A model generated the notes under the pieces. That model ran no database searches and was not told the DNA's origin. It saw nothing but the letters and a program-made list of their open reading frames with translations. A program made the position numbers and the translations under genes. A stretch of DNA of 64,000 bases from an uncultured Oscillospiraceae bacterium (GTDB lineage Bacteria > Bacillota > Clostridia > Oscillospirales > Oscillospiraceae). Below, piece after piece: positions 24,843-33,949 of this stretch (position 1 is the first letter of the stretch; each line of letters opens with the position of its first letter). Location: contig CAJURY010000008.1 of NCBI GenBank assembly GCA_910589155.1, positions 1 to 64,000 on the forward strand, written 5' to 3'.

Positions 24843-25803
24843 ATCGCGCCTCCCAGTTCTCTCGAAGCAGCTCCATATACACCGCGTTGCCCCAAGGCTG
24901 CAAATGCTTGGCTCTTTCGGTTGGCAAAAAGCCCAAACTGCGATACAGCGACAACGCCTTCATATTTTCCGGGTGGGGGTCTACATAGGCGCGCTTTGCG
25001 CCGCCTACAGAAAACGCCGCATCCAAAGCGTGAGAAAGAGCAGCATAGGCAATTCCCCTGCCCCGCGCCTTGGGAAAAAGCTTAATGTCCATACAGGCAA
25101 GGCCGGTTTCATCGACATCGTAGTAGGCCTCTCCGCAGTAGCCCAGCTCTTCCTGGTACACAGACCAGTGCTGACGCTTGGGGGACTGCTGCACCCAAGG
25201 AAGCCAGTTTTTTTCCAGATGCTCCATGGTCTGCCGGAGACCTTCTGGAAAACCCACAAAACGCATCACCGCCGGGTCTGCCCAAAGACGCTGGACATTT
25301 GCCAAATCCGCCTTTTCTGTCAGGCGGATAGAAAGGTGATTGCGTTTTTCCGGCAGACTGAACCCGAGGCACAAGCTGTCCGGCGCGTCCGGGTCAACAA
25401 ATCCTGTATCCCGGAAACCGACTTTTTCATAGAGGCGAATTGCGGCGGTATCCGCTTTTTTCACGCAGACCTCCACCATAGGAAACTTCCGCTCCCGGCG
25501 GCACAACGCAAGAATCAGCCGCAAAGCCTGCAAACCGTAGCCCTTGCCTTGCTCCTTAGCGTCGATAAAAAACTCGCACAGATGATAGCAGGCCGGTTCT
25601 TCCTCCAGATCGTACACCAGCGCCATCCCCACAGGCGTTTCCCCTTGGCAAATGCCAAAGCAGGTTCCCCGTTGCCGGCGGTAGGCGTAGCTCCTGGCCA
25701 ATATGCCCATCGGAGACGCTACAAATTCTCTTTGCTCCGGCTTCACGGAAAGGGCAAGAAAATCAAACAAATTGTGCTCTAAAATTGGTTTTAAGGTTAG
25801 CAT
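24832..25803 (-). CDS. Tandem GNAT acetyltransferase (two domains)
   Basis: 323 residues made of two GNAT domains. The first (about 1-150) has DAKEQGKGYGLQALRLIL and YEKVGFRDTG; the second (about 155-320) has FPKARGRGIAYAALSHAL and YRSLGFLPTE. Such two-domain proteins can modify small molecules, including antibiotics, or proteins; nothing in the sequence fixes the substrate. Start ATG 25803 with GGAGG seven bases upstream, inside a hairpin. It is preceded by a 13-codon leader and competing stems, an arrangement known from drug-inducible resistance genes. Confidence 0.8.
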   Translation of the reverse strand: MLTLKPILEHNLFDFLALSVKPEQREFVASPMGILARSYAYRRQRGTCFGICQGETPVGMALVYDLEEEPACYHLCEFFIDAKEQGKGYGLQALRLILALCRRERKFPMVEVCVKKADTAAIRLYEKVGFRDTGFVDPDAPDSLCLGFSLPEKRNHLSIRLTEKADLANVQRLWADPAVMRFVGFPEGLRQTMEHLEKNWLPWVQQSPKRQHWSVYQEELGYCGEAYYDVDETGLACMDIKLFPKARGRGIAYAALSHALDAAFSVGGAKRAYVDPHPENMKALSLYRSLGFLPTERAKHLQPWGNAVYMELLRENWEARYGD

Positions 25804-25809
25804 AACATT

Positions 25810-25857
25810 CCTCCAAATGATTTTGGAGGGTTAAAAAATCAGGCGTGAACCCTCCAA
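25810..25857 (-). promoter_or_regulatory. Attenuator-like competing hairpins before the tandem GNAT gene
   Basis: Three segments in mRNA order: 1, TTGGAGGGTT (25857-25848, inside the leader peptide codons); 2, AACCCTCCAA (25832-25823); 3, TTTGGAGG (25817-25810), containing the ribosome site. Segment 2 can pair perfectly with 1 (10 bp) or with 3 (8 bp, 4-base loop), but not both. The 2:3 stem hides GGAGG. A third, weak option is GCGTG/CACGC followed by T6 (25833-25838), a possible terminator. Confidence 0.75.
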
Positions 25858-25880
25858 GCACGCACATTTTTCATCATCAT
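25839..25880 (-). CDS. Putative 13-residue leader peptide MMMKNVRAWRVHA
   Basis: A short frame starting ATG 25880, nine bases after AAGGAG, and ending TGA 25841-25839. It encodes MMMKNVRAWRVHA. Its Ala-Trp-Arg-Val codons form one arm of a stem that competes with the stem hiding the ribosome site of the following acetyltransferase gene. By analogy to erm and cat leaders, ribosome position on this frame would set expression. No similarity to a named leader is claimed. Confidence 0.6.
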   Translation of the reverse strand: MMMKNVRAWRVHA

Positions 25881-25905
25881 AAAAAATCACTCCTTATAAA
25901 ATTTT

Positions 25906-25935
25906 AGCTGTCCGCCAAAATGATGGCGGACAGCT
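25906..25935 (-). terminator. Terminator-like hairpin after the DUF6056 gene
   Basis: 12-bp stem AGCTGTCCGCCA (25906-25917) / TGGCGGACAGCT (25924-25935). The tail on the minus strand is AAAATTTTAT, so read-through into the acetyltransferase leader is possible. Confidence 0.6.
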
Positions 25936-25962
25936 TTAGTTTACCAGTCTTTTTCACTTTTG

Positions 25963-27505
25963 TCAATTACCCTGCAACACCCATTCACGGTAAGGAACAA
26001 ACTGGAAAGCAATATCTCCCGGCGTTTCATAGTAGTAATAAGATTGAATTGCCGGGCCGTCGCCTCCGTGGACATAGGCAAGATAGGGATAGCTAGGCAG
26101 CACAATGGTCTCGGCGTGCTCCGCCATCTGCTGTTCGGTGCGCGCAATCCGTATGGTCTCCACACGACCGTTCCACATGGCGATCCACAAATAGCTGACA
26201 AGAACTGCCGCAGAAACCAGAATCGCCGGCAGACGGAGCGTCAACGCCTGCCTTTTCCCTTGCAGCGCATAGCCGCCAAGAAGCAGCGCGAGACAAACCA
26301 GCAGCAAATGGGATGTGTAGAAGCATCGAGGACCAATGGGATTCACCACCGCCAGGGGCGCAATGGAAAGCGCCGCCGCCAAAAGGCATAAAAGCATCCG
26401 GGCTTTATATGCCGGGTCTTTGACGCAGAAGCAAATTGTGATCACTAGCCCGGCCAGATATAAAAGATTAAACGCAATATCCGCCAGAAAGGTTATAATT
26501 TGGAGCGTACCGCTGAAACGCAAAGACTCCAAAATATAGCGGTTGGCATAAAAGAAAACAAGAGGAACCGTAAGGCAAAGGAGACTGCCTGCTTTCCAAA
26601 GGTGTTCTTTTCTGGTTTTGCCCTCCCACTTGCACAAAAGCAGTAAGCAAAACAGGGTAATCGCTCCAATCAAAAGCCAGTTTTCTTCCGTGGTATATTT
26701 TGTGATGGTAAAGAAATTTGTTTTTGCCGTTTCCAACATTCCAAAAAGCGTATGAGACGCCTGCCGGTAGCCCTCGCTACCCACATTTTGATAGCCAGGG
26801 GCCAGAAACATCAAAGCCGCTCCTACTACTGTGCCAAGGAAATGCCCGCTGAGCTTCCAGGAGCATCGCTTTCTCGTGATAAAAAAAACGCCCCACAAAA
26901 TCCCGGACAGCAGGCACATGGCCACCGTCACGTTTTCCACGAAAAACTGGGTGCACCCCCCCCAGCAGGAAAAACGAAACGCCGTGATACCAGCGATCCG
27001 ACTTATTTTCCTCTGAAAACAGAGGTGCAGCTCCGCAGAGATACAGCAAAAGCAGGAATAGCGGCGGCACATAATTGAAAAATCCCGCCGCCCAAGCATA
27101 CGCCTGCCCAAACATCATAGGCGGCAGAGCGACGACCAGCGCAGCCGCCAAAAAATAGCCGCTGATTTTTTGCACCTTGCACAAACGGCAAACCGCCAGC
27201 AAAATTCCCAGCATCACGCCGCCGCGAAATAACGCCCGCAAAACCGCCGAGCAACCAAACATCCCGGAAAAGGCGTTGCCCAAATACCGGCCGTTGGTGG
27301 TAATAAAATGCTGCTTTGCCGTGTCAATTCCTCTTCGGATAGCGAAAAACAAATTCTCATTTTGATACCGCGTGGTAAAAAACCAATCGTCCCCGGCAAC
27401 AGGAAAACAAAAAGCCAGCAGCAGGAAAAACAAATACGTTCCTCCTACAAGCAAAAAAACATTGCGCCAGCATTTCCCATTCGGACGAATTCTTTCTATT
27501 CCCAT
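25963..27505 (-). pseudogene. DUF6056-type multipass membrane protein interrupted at a G8 tract
   Basis: The 5' part, from ATG 27505 (GGGAGGGAATTTT before it), reads in one frame (VFLLVGGTYLFFLLLAFCF, FPVAGDDWFFTTR, NGRYLGNAFSG) to about 26960. The rest continues in another frame (FFVENVTVAMCLLSGILWG ... PGYQNVGSEGYRQASHT ... NPIGPRCFYTSHLLL) to 25963. The change coincides with eight consecutive G (minus strand, about 26956-26963); seven G would restore one frame of about 513 residues with ten or more membrane helices. The family resembles DUF6056/polyglycosylation-type membrane proteins. The tract may be phase-variable, a disabling mutation, or a sequencing error. Confidence 0.75.
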
Positions 27506-27536
27506 AAAATTCCCTCCCATTGATTCGCAAAGAACC

Positions 27537-27574
27537 GCTGACGAAACCCGGCGCGCGTCCGGGGCTTGTCAGCG
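27537..27574 (-). terminator. Hairpin after recN
   Basis: CGCTGAC (27537-27543) pairs with GTCAGCG (27568-27574), with an inner CCCGG/CCGGG stem. The U-run is poor, so some read-through into the DUF6056 gene is likely. Confidence 0.5.
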
Positions 27575-27579
27575 ATTCC

Positions 27580-29226
27580 TTATCGCAGCATTTCCTCCGC
27601 GCTTTTTAACGTGGTTTCCGTAATGGTGGCACCGCCGATCATACGGGCAAGCTCCCCCTTGCGCCCCTCGCGCTCCAAGGGCGTCACGTTAGTGTAAGTT
27701 CTGCCGCCGCGTTCTTCCTTGGCAATGAGGAAATGCACGTCCGCCAGCGCTGCAATCTGCGGCAAATGCGTCACGCACAAAACTTGCTTCGTTCTTGCTA
27801 CGCTGTGCAGCTTTTCCGCTACCTTCTGTGCTGCCCGCCCGGAAACGCCGGTATCTACCTCGTCAAAAATCAATGTCGGCACCGCGTCCTTTTCCGCCAG
27901 CACATTTTTTAAAGCCAGCATAATCCGCGCCAGCTCGCCCCCGGAAGCCACTTTACTCATGGATTTCAGGGATTCGCCCACATTGGCGGACATATAAAAT
28001 ACCACTGCGTCCGCACCGGCGGGGGTAAGACCCGTTTCTGAAAAATGGCACTGAAACTGCACCTTTGGCATATCAAGCTGCCGCAGTTCCTCCAAAATCC
28101 GGCCGGACAACGTAACCGCCGCTTTTTGCCGTGAGGCCCGAAGCTGCTTCGCCGCTTCCCATGCGGCTTTTTCCTGCTTTTGCAGCTTTTTTTGGAGCTG
28201 CTCCAGCCGGTCGTCCGCAAATTCAATTTCATCCAGCTCCTGCTGGGCGCGGGTACAATAATCCAAAATATCCTGACAGGTTGCGCCGTATTTCCGGCGC
28301 AGGCGGTGAATCACGTCCAGCCGGGACTCAATCTGCTCCAATTCCTCCGCGCTGTAAGCAAAACCGTCTTTTACATCCCGCAGCTCCTCCGCCGCATCCT
28401 GCACCTGGTACATGAGGTCGGCAACTCGTTCATGGAGGGCGGCAATGGAATCGTCAAATTTCGCAATGCGCGCCAGCGCTCGTTCCGCCTGCCCCAGAAG
28501 GGACGCAGAACCGTCTGTGCTGTCGTCTCCGTACAGGCATTCCACCGCCGTATCCAGCCCGGAAGCCAGCTTTTCCGCGTTTTGCAGGAGCTTTCGCCGG
28601 CTTTCCAGCGCTTCGTCCTCGCCGGGCTTCAAATTTGCCCGGTTGATTTCTTCAATTTGATAGCGCAGCGTTTCCATTTTCCGCTGCTTTTCCGCTTCGT
28701 TCATGGAAAGCCGCTGAATTTCCCGCTGCAAAGCGGCGACCTCACCGTAAGCCTTCCCATACGCTTCCTGCAAAGGGGCATGGTCGGCGAAAGTGTCCAA
28801 AAACTGCAAATGGTTATTCTCATCAAACAGCGCCTGGGAATCATGCTGCCCGTGGATATTAATGAGCTGAATGCCTAGCTGCCGCAAAATGCTCACCGTC
28901 ACCAACTGCCCGTTTACCCGGCAGACGTTTTTGCCGTCCAGATGAATATCCCGCTGGATCAGGGTCTCCGGCGCGTAGGGAACGCCGTGGGTCTCAAACC
29001 ACGGAAGCTTCGGCGTATCTGTAAAAACGCCCCGGACGGAAGCCCGGTTCGCCCCAGTACGAATCATATCCCGATAGACCCGTTCTCCCAAAATCGCGGA
29101 AATCGCGTCGATGATAATGGATTTGCCCGCGCCGGTTTCACCGGTGAGCACATGAAAGCCCCGGTCAAAGGAAACGTCCGCCTGCTCAATGACGGCAATA
29201 TTTTCAATATGCAGCAACGACAGCAT
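27580..29226 (-). CDS. recN: DNA repair protein RecN
   Basis: 548 residues, SMC-like ATPase acting early in double-strand-break repair. Walker A is GETGAGKS near residue 34, with a central coiled coil (about 150-370, many LQREIQRL/EELRDVKDG-type heptads), the ABC signature SGGELARIML and Walker B LIFDEVDTGVSG near the C-terminus. THLPQIA is also conserved. Start ATG 29226. Last gene of the dxs-tlyA-nadK-argR-recN series, the usual Firmicute order. Confidence 0.96.
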   Translation of the reverse strand: MLSLLHIENIAVIEQADVSFDRGFHVLTGETGAGKSIIIDAISAILGERVYRDMIRTGANRASVRGVFTDTPKLPWFETHGVPYAPETLIQRDIHLDGKNVCRVNGQLVTVSILRQLGIQLINIHGQHDSQALFDENNHLQFLDTFADHAPLQEAYGKAYGEVAALQREIQRLSMNEAEKQRKMETLRYQIEEINRANLKPGEDEALESRRKLLQNAEKLASGLDTAVECLYGDDSTDGSASLLGQAERALARIAKFDDSIAALHERVADLMYQVQDAAEELRDVKDGFAYSAEELEQIESRLDVIHRLRRKYGATCQDILDYCTRAQQELDEIEFADDRLEQLQKKLQKQEKAAWEAAKQLRASRQKAAVTLSGRILEELRQLDMPKVQFQCHFSETGLTPAGADAVVFYMSANVGESLKSMSKVASGGELARIMLALKNVLAEKDAVPTLIFDEVDTGVSGRAAQKVAEKLHSVARTKQVLCVTHLPQIAALADVHFLIAKEERGGRTYTNVTPLEREGRKGELARMIGGATITETTLKSAEEMLR

Positions 29227-29245
29227 AGACGTTTCCCCTTTCCGC

Positions 29246-29698
29246 TTAGCCCAAAAGACTTTTGATTTCGCCGCAGAAGGTGGCGGCGGCGTTGTTGTCC
29301 CGCATCACCACCAGCACCGTATCATCGCCCGCCAGGGTACCTACCACCACGGACATATTCATCGCGTCAATGGCGGCGCCGGCGGCGGAAGCAAGTCCCG
29401 GCATTGTCTTAATCACAATCAAATTTTTTGCGTAATCAAAGCTTAAGATACATTCTCTGAAAATGGTATTCAGCCGGGTAGAGAAGGTTCCCACGCCCTC
29501 CTTTGCGGGGGTTGTATACCGGTAGGTTCCGAAAGAGGTCAGTTCTTTTACAATGCGCAGTTCCTTAATGTCTCTGGAAATGGTGGCCTGGGTGCTGAAA
29601 TAACCGTTTTCCTGCAAAGCCTCCAAGAGCTGCTCCTGGGTTTCAATGTCCTTCATGGAGATGATCTCCAGAATTTTTGCCTGTCTTTGTGACTTCAT
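29246..29698 (-). CDS. argR: Arginine repressor ArgR
   Basis: 150 residues. The N-terminal winged helix (about 1-70; FSTQATISRDIKELRIVK) binds ARG operators and the C-terminal domain (80-150) hexamerises and binds arginine (GLASAAGAAIDAM, VVGTLAGDDTVLVV). It regulates arginine synthesis and breakdown, and its place beside recN is conserved in Firmicutes. Start ATG 29698 with GAGAGGG upstream. No arginine genes are in the window. Confidence 0.95.
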   Translation of the reverse strand: MKSQRQAKILEIISMKDIETQEQLLEALQENGYFSTQATISRDIKELRIVKELTSFGTYRYTTPAKEGVGTFSTRLNTIFRECILSFDYAKNLIVIKTMPGLASAAGAAIDAMNMSVVVGTLAGDDTVLVVMRDNNAAATFCGEIKSLLG

Positions 29699-29712
29699 TC
29701 TCGTTTCCCTCT

Positions 29713-30576
29713 CTATGAATTTTTAAACTTGGTATGGACAATATCGTAAAAGCTTCTATCCTTCATCCGCACAAGCTGGGTTTGATGAACAGAACGGGTT
29801 ACCGTTACAACATCGCCTGTATTCAAATGAAACGCTTTGCCGCCGTCCGCCGACAAAAAAGCGTTTCTTCTCCCTGCTTTGCCCAGCCGCACGGTAATTT
29901 TGCGCCGGTCAGAAGCCACAATACTCTTCGTCTGCACATCATGGGCGCATATCGGCGTTACAATCATCACATCCGCATCCGGCTCCACAATGGGGCCGCC
30001 GGCAGATAGGCTGTAGGCTGTAGAGCCGGTGGGCGTGGCAACAATCACCCCGTCGCCGCCAAATTCCAGCGCCGGAACGCCGTCGCAGTACACGCTGAGC
30101 CGCACCACCCGAGCAACCGCGCCTTTTGTAATTACCACGTCGTTGAGGCTCAAGTCCTTGTAGACAATCTCACCGTCTCGTCGCACCGTCACATCCAGCA
30201 TCATGCGCCGGTCGATTTCAAATTCCCCCGCAGCAATTTTGGGCAGCAGCTCCAGTTCTGTGCTTTCCAGCTCCGCAATAAATCCCATGGTACCAATATT
30301 GACGCCCAAAATAGGAATCCCCGCCTGGGTTGCGGCTTTTGCCGCATGAAGCAAAGTACCGTCTCCACCGAAGCAGATAAGTACATCGCCTTGGGCAAGG
30401 GCGCGATTCATATCCGTAAAATGAATGCCGCCGGGCATGGGAAACGTTCTGTCTACGTCAAAAGGCAGACACATCCAGCTTTGCGCCCCGCATGCATCCA
30501 GCTTCGCCTTCGCGGCCAGTAGGGTTCTGAAATTTTTATCCCGATAGGGATTGGAACACATCACAATCCGTTTCAT
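29713..30576 (-). CDS. nadK: NAD kinase
   Basis: 287 residues; phosphorylates NAD to NADP. The diagnostic GGDGT motif is in LICFGGDGTLLHAAK, and the substrate-binding NDVV (LSLNDVVITKG) and TPTGSTAYSLSAGG are intact. Start ATG 30576. Four bases separate it from the tlyA stop, indicating one operon. Confidence 0.95.
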   Translation of the reverse strand: MKRIVMCSNPYRDKNFRTLLAAKAKLDACGAQSWMCLPFDVDRTFPMPGGIHFTDMNRALAQGDVLICFGGDGTLLHAAKAATQAGIPILGVNIGTMGFIAELESTELELLPKIAAGEFEIDRRMMLDVTVRRDGEIVYKDLSLNDVVITKGAVARVVRLSVYCDGVPALEFGGDGVIVATPTGSTAYSLSAGGPIVEPDADVMIVTPICAHDVQTKSIVASDRRKITVRLGKAGRRNAFLSADGGKAFHLNTGDVVTVTRSVHQTQLVRMKDRSFYDIVHTKFKNS

Positions 30577-30580
30577 AGCT

Positions 30581-31384
30581 CTAACCCCGCAGCGCAGTAT
30601 GCGCCTTCTCTACAATTTCCGCCGTATCCGGCGAAATACCTTTGCCGGGAACTTTAGAAAGATGTCCTAAAAACTCAATGTTGCCCTCTGGTCCTTTTAC
30701 TGGAGAAAAGGTTAATCCCAAAACCGTAAACTCCAGCTCCGCCGCCAGCTTCAAAAAGTCCTCCAAAACCTGCCGGTGCACCGCCGGATCCCGAACCACG
30801 CCTTTTTTACCAACGGCTTCCCGCCCTGCTTCAAACTGGGGCTTAATGAGGCAAAGCGCCTGCCCGGTGGGTTTCAGCAGCTTCTGAATCGCCGGAAGCA
30901 CAATTTTCAAAGAAATGAAGGAAACATCCACCACAGAAAGATCCAATGGCTCTTGGATATCCTCCGGGGTGACATAGCGAATATTGGTGCGCTCCATGCA
31001 GACCACTCTGGGATCGTTGCGAATTTTCCACGCGAGCTGACCGTAGCCCACGTCAATGGCAAAGACTTTTTTCGCCCCTTTTTGCAGCAAACAGTCGGTA
31101 AAGCCGCCGGTAGACGCGCCGGAATCGCTGCAAACGTAGCCAGATGGGTCAACGCCAAAATCCCGCAGCGCTTTTTCCAGCTTTAAACCGCCTCGACTAA
31201 CATACGGGCAAGCGTGACCGCGCACTGCAATGGAAACTGTCTCCTCATAGGAAACCCCAGGCTTGTCCGCTTTCTGTCCGTCCACATAGACTTCTCCGCT
31301 CATAATAATCGCCTGCGCCTTGCTTCTGGTGTCCGCCAACCCCTGCTCTGTCAGCAGAACATCCAGTCTCTTTTTATTTTTCAT
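30581..31384 (-). CDS. tlyA: TlyA-family rRNA 2'-O-methyltransferase / hemolysin-like protein
   Basis: 267 residues. An N-terminal S4 RNA-binding domain (about 1-65; RLDVLLTEQGLADTRSKAQ) is fused to an FtsJ-like SAM methyltransferase (SDSGASTGGFTDCLLQKGA, SVVDVSFISL). In mycobacteria TlyA methylates 16S and 23S rRNA and determines capreomycin sensitivity; the substrate here is inferred from family. ATG 31384 overlaps the dxs end by 11 bases. Confidence 0.92.
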   Translation of the reverse strand: MKNKKRLDVLLTEQGLADTRSKAQAIIMSGEVYVDGQKADKPGVSYEETVSIAVRGHACPYVSRGGLKLEKALRDFGVDPSGYVCSDSGASTGGFTDCLLQKGAKKVFAIDVGYGQLAWKIRNDPRVVCMERTNIRYVTPEDIQEPLDLSVVDVSFISLKIVLPAIQKLLKPTGQALCLIKPQFEAGREAVGKKGVVRDPAVHRQVLEDFLKLAAELEFTVLGLTFSPVKGPEGNIEFLGHLSKVPGKGISPDTAEIVEKAHTALRG

Positions 31385-33272
31385 GGCGGCATATCACCTC
31401 AACATCTTTTGCAATCCCAGCAGCATCCAGACCGTATTTTTCATATAAGGCGGCGTTGCTGCCGTGGGGCACAAACTCCCGCCCCAAATCAATCAATCGC
31501 ACCGGGATTTTCAAATTCCTGGCGCTAAAAGCATAGCCAATCGCCTGCCCAATACCGGAATTATAGCAGGCTTCCTCAATCACAACAACGCGCCCCGTTT
31601 TCTTCCCGGAAGCGAAGATTGCTTCCATAGGCAGCGGCTTCACACAAAGCAACCGCAAAACCTCCGCCTGAATGCCTTTTTCTGCCAAAAGTCCGGCGGC
31701 TTCCAGTACGCTGTTGGCAATTGTTCCATACGTCACAAGGGTGACGTCTTTGCCTTCTCGCATCTTGTGCACCGCAGCATTTGTAAGCAGCATCGCTTCC
31801 GAAAGATTTTCCGGCAGCGCCGAACCGGCGTACGCGCCGTCGCCCCCTCTGGGATAGCGCACCGCAACCGGCCCTGTACAGCGCTCCACCGCCCATCGCA
31901 GCATATTTTGCAGCTCCAGACAGCTAGCGGGGGTCAACACCGTCATACCCGGCGCCTGCCGCAGGTAGCCGACGTCAAAAACGCCGTGATGGGTCTCGCC
32001 GTCCTCGCCAACCAGCCCGGCCCGGTCTACTGCAAATACAACGTGCAGATGCAGCATTGTCACATCCTGCAAAATCATATCATAGGCGCGCTGCAAAAAG
32101 GTGGAATAAATGGCAACCACCGGCGTCATTCCGGCTTTAGCCAAACCGCCGGCCATGGATACCGCGTGACCCTCCGCAATGCCTACGTCAAAAGTTCGTT
32201 CCGGATATGCTTTCTGGAACGCCGTCAAGCAGGTACCCGAAAGCATGGCGGCGGTAATTGCGCAGAGCTTTTTATGCTTTTCCCCCAACTCTACCATGGT
32301 CTTTCCAAAGGTATCCGAAAAAGTCATGGAAGGAACGGAACACAAGCTTCCATTTTCTGGGCAAAACTTACCAATGCCGTGGAATTTGGTCGGATCCTTC
32401 TCCGCAGGCAAATATCCCTTTCCCTTCGTTGTCTTTACATGAAAAAGCACCGGCTTTTCCGAACGCTTGGCAACATCCAAAAGATAAATCAAGCGGGAAA
32501 GGTCGTGCCCATCTACCGGGCCAATGTACAAAAAGCCCATATTTTCAAACATTGTAGAGCCAATGAGGCTATTTTTCATCCACTGCTTCACTGCATGGGT
32601 GCATTTATAGATATACTGCCCACCAGGTACCTTTTTTATAAACGTCCGGTAGGCTCGCTTCAGCCCAAAATAACCGGGACGCAAGCGAAGCTTCCCCAAA
32701 TAGTGGGAAATCCCCCCCACATTGGGAGTAATGGACATTTCATTGTCATTCAAAATGACAATGAGTGGCAAATTGCTGGTTCCAGCGTCGTTTAGTCCTT
32801 CATAGGCCAAGCCGCCGGTCAATGCGCCGTCCCCCAAAAGCGCCAGCACGTTATAGTGCTTTTTTTGCAATGTGCGCGCCCGCGCCATACCCAGCGCCAC
32901 AGACACAGAATTGGAGGCGTGCCCCGCCACAAAAGCGTCGGTTTCGCTTTCGCCAGGCTTTGGAAAGCCAGCAAGTCCTCCCAAAGCGCGCAAAGTGTCA
33001 AAAGGCGCCTGCCGGTCTGTCAAAATCTTATGGACATAAGACTGGTGTCCAACATCAAACACCAGTCTGTCTTTTGCTGTATCAAACACTGTCTCAATGG
33101 CCACAGTCAATTCCACAACGCCTAGATTAGAGGCAAGATGCCCCCCCGTTTTAGCGACATGGTCAATTAAAAAATCACGGATTTCCTGACACAGCTTTTT
33201 CTGCTGTTCCAAATCCAGCCCAATCAGATTTTCGTGACCGTGGATCGATTTTAGAATATTCTCATCTATCAT
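31374..33272 (-). CDS. dxs: 1-deoxy-D-xylulose-5-phosphate synthase
   Basis: 632 residues. Thiamine-diphosphate enzyme condensing pyruvate and glyceraldehyde-3-phosphate, the first step of the MEP isoprenoid pathway. Motifs include the N-terminal KTGGHLASNLGVVELT, the ThDP motif LLGDGALTGG...LNDNEMSI, the EGHAVSMAGG catalytic Glu region and DRAGLVGEDGETHHG. Start ATG 33272. It follows oapA by 43 bases and overlaps tlyA. With ispA upstream this is an isoprenoid locus. Confidence 0.97.
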   Translation of the reverse strand: MIDENILKSIHGHENLIGLDLEQQKKLCQEIRDFLIDHVAKTGGHLASNLGVVELTVAIETVFDTAKDRLVFDVGHQSYVHKILTDRQAPFDTLRALGGLAGFPKPGESETDAFVAGHASNSVSVALGMARARTLQKKHYNVLALLGDGALTGGLAYEGLNDAGTSNLPLIVILNDNEMSITPNVGGISHYLGKLRLRPGYFGLKRAYRTFIKKVPGGQYIYKCTHAVKQWMKNSLIGSTMFENMGFLYIGPVDGHDLSRLIYLLDVAKRSEKPVLFHVKTTKGKGYLPAEKDPTKFHGIGKFCPENGSLCSVPSMTFSDTFGKTMVELGEKHKKLCAITAAMLSGTCLTAFQKAYPERTFDVGIAEGHAVSMAGGLAKAGMTPVVAIYSTFLQRAYDMILQDVTMLHLHVVFAVDRAGLVGEDGETHHGVFDVGYLRQAPGMTVLTPASCLELQNMLRWAVERCTGPVAVRYPRGGDGAYAGSALPENLSEAMLLTNAAVHKMREGKDVTLVTYGTIANSVLEAAGLLAEKGIQAEVLRLLCVKPLPMEAIFASGKKTGRVVVIEEACYNSGIGQAIGYAFSARNLKIPVRLIDLGREFVPHGSNAALYEKYGLDAAGIAKDVEVICRHEK

Positions 33273-33315
33273 AACAGCATAGAAAACCTTTTCCTTTTCG
33301 GAATTGTATGGCGTT

Positions 33316-33927
33316 TTACCGCTTCTTCTTTTGGGAAAGCAGAATTTTCGGAAAATTCCGCACCCAGTAAATCACCTTCGCCGCAGCGAATACAATGGAT
33401 GTACTGCACCGCATCGCATAGGTCTTGCCCACGGCCTTGCCGCCTACTGTAAGTCCCGCAACCAGCGCGGACATAAATAACGACGCAATCCCCTCGCTGG
33501 TGAGTCCCAGTTTTAAAACAATCTGCGCCGCGATCAGAGCCGAAGCCGCGCCGGATACAACGCCGCAAATATCACCAATTACGTCGTTGCAAATAGAACT
33601 CACCCGGTTGGCGTTACGCAGCAGCATAATGGACTCCGCAGCGCCGGGTACCTTCTTAGCGGCCATAGAATGGAAAGGACGCTCCTGCGCCGAAGCCACC
33701 GCCACGCCTACTACGTCAAACAAAATACCCAGCAGCACAATGAAAAGCAGAATAAGAAAGGCCACAGCCATACCAGAGTTTTCCATCAGAAGATTTGCGC
33801 TGAAGGAAATTAGACCGGAAATGACCATGGTACAAATAAAAATCGTCGCCACCCATTTGGCGTCGCCGTTTTTCGCTTTTTTCGGTTTTTTCTCTTTTTT
33901 ACCAGAACCCGCGTCAGGCTTTGACAA
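33316..33927 (-). CDS. oapA: OLE-associated protein A-like DUF21/CorB-type membrane protein
   Basis: 203 residues. A Lys-rich N-terminal tail (KKEKKPKKAKNGDAK), two hydrophobic segments close together (TIFICTMVISGLISF, VAFLILLFIVLLGILF) and one or two further segments after residue 110 (VVSGAASALIAAQIVLKLG). This is the N-terminal DUF21-like part of CorB-type magnesium proteins, without CBS domains. Start is TTG 33927 with AAGGAG nine bases before. It lies immediately after the OLE RNA and before dxs, exactly where OapA, which binds OLE at the membrane, is found in other Firmicutes. Confidence 0.82.
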   Translation of the reverse strand: MSKPDAGSGKKEKKPKKAKNGDAKWVATIFICTMVISGLISFSANLLMENSGMAVAFLILLFIVLLGILFDVVGVAVASAQERPFHSMAAKKVPGAAESIMLLRNANRVSSICNDVIGDICGVVSGAASALIAAQIVLKLGLTSEGIASLFMSALVAGLTVGGKAVGKTYAMRCSTSIVFAAAKVIYWVRNFPKILLSQKKKR

Positions 33928-33949
33928 TTTTAAAAACTCCTTAAAATGA

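Noticed and set aside
25963..27111. Separate 382-codon gene starting at 27111
   Set aside because: Its first 45 codons are an out-of-frame reading of the DUF6056 gene; the true continuation begins at the G8 tract.
31464..32795. 443-codon plus-strand frame
   Set aside because: Antisense shadow of dxs with low-complexity composition.
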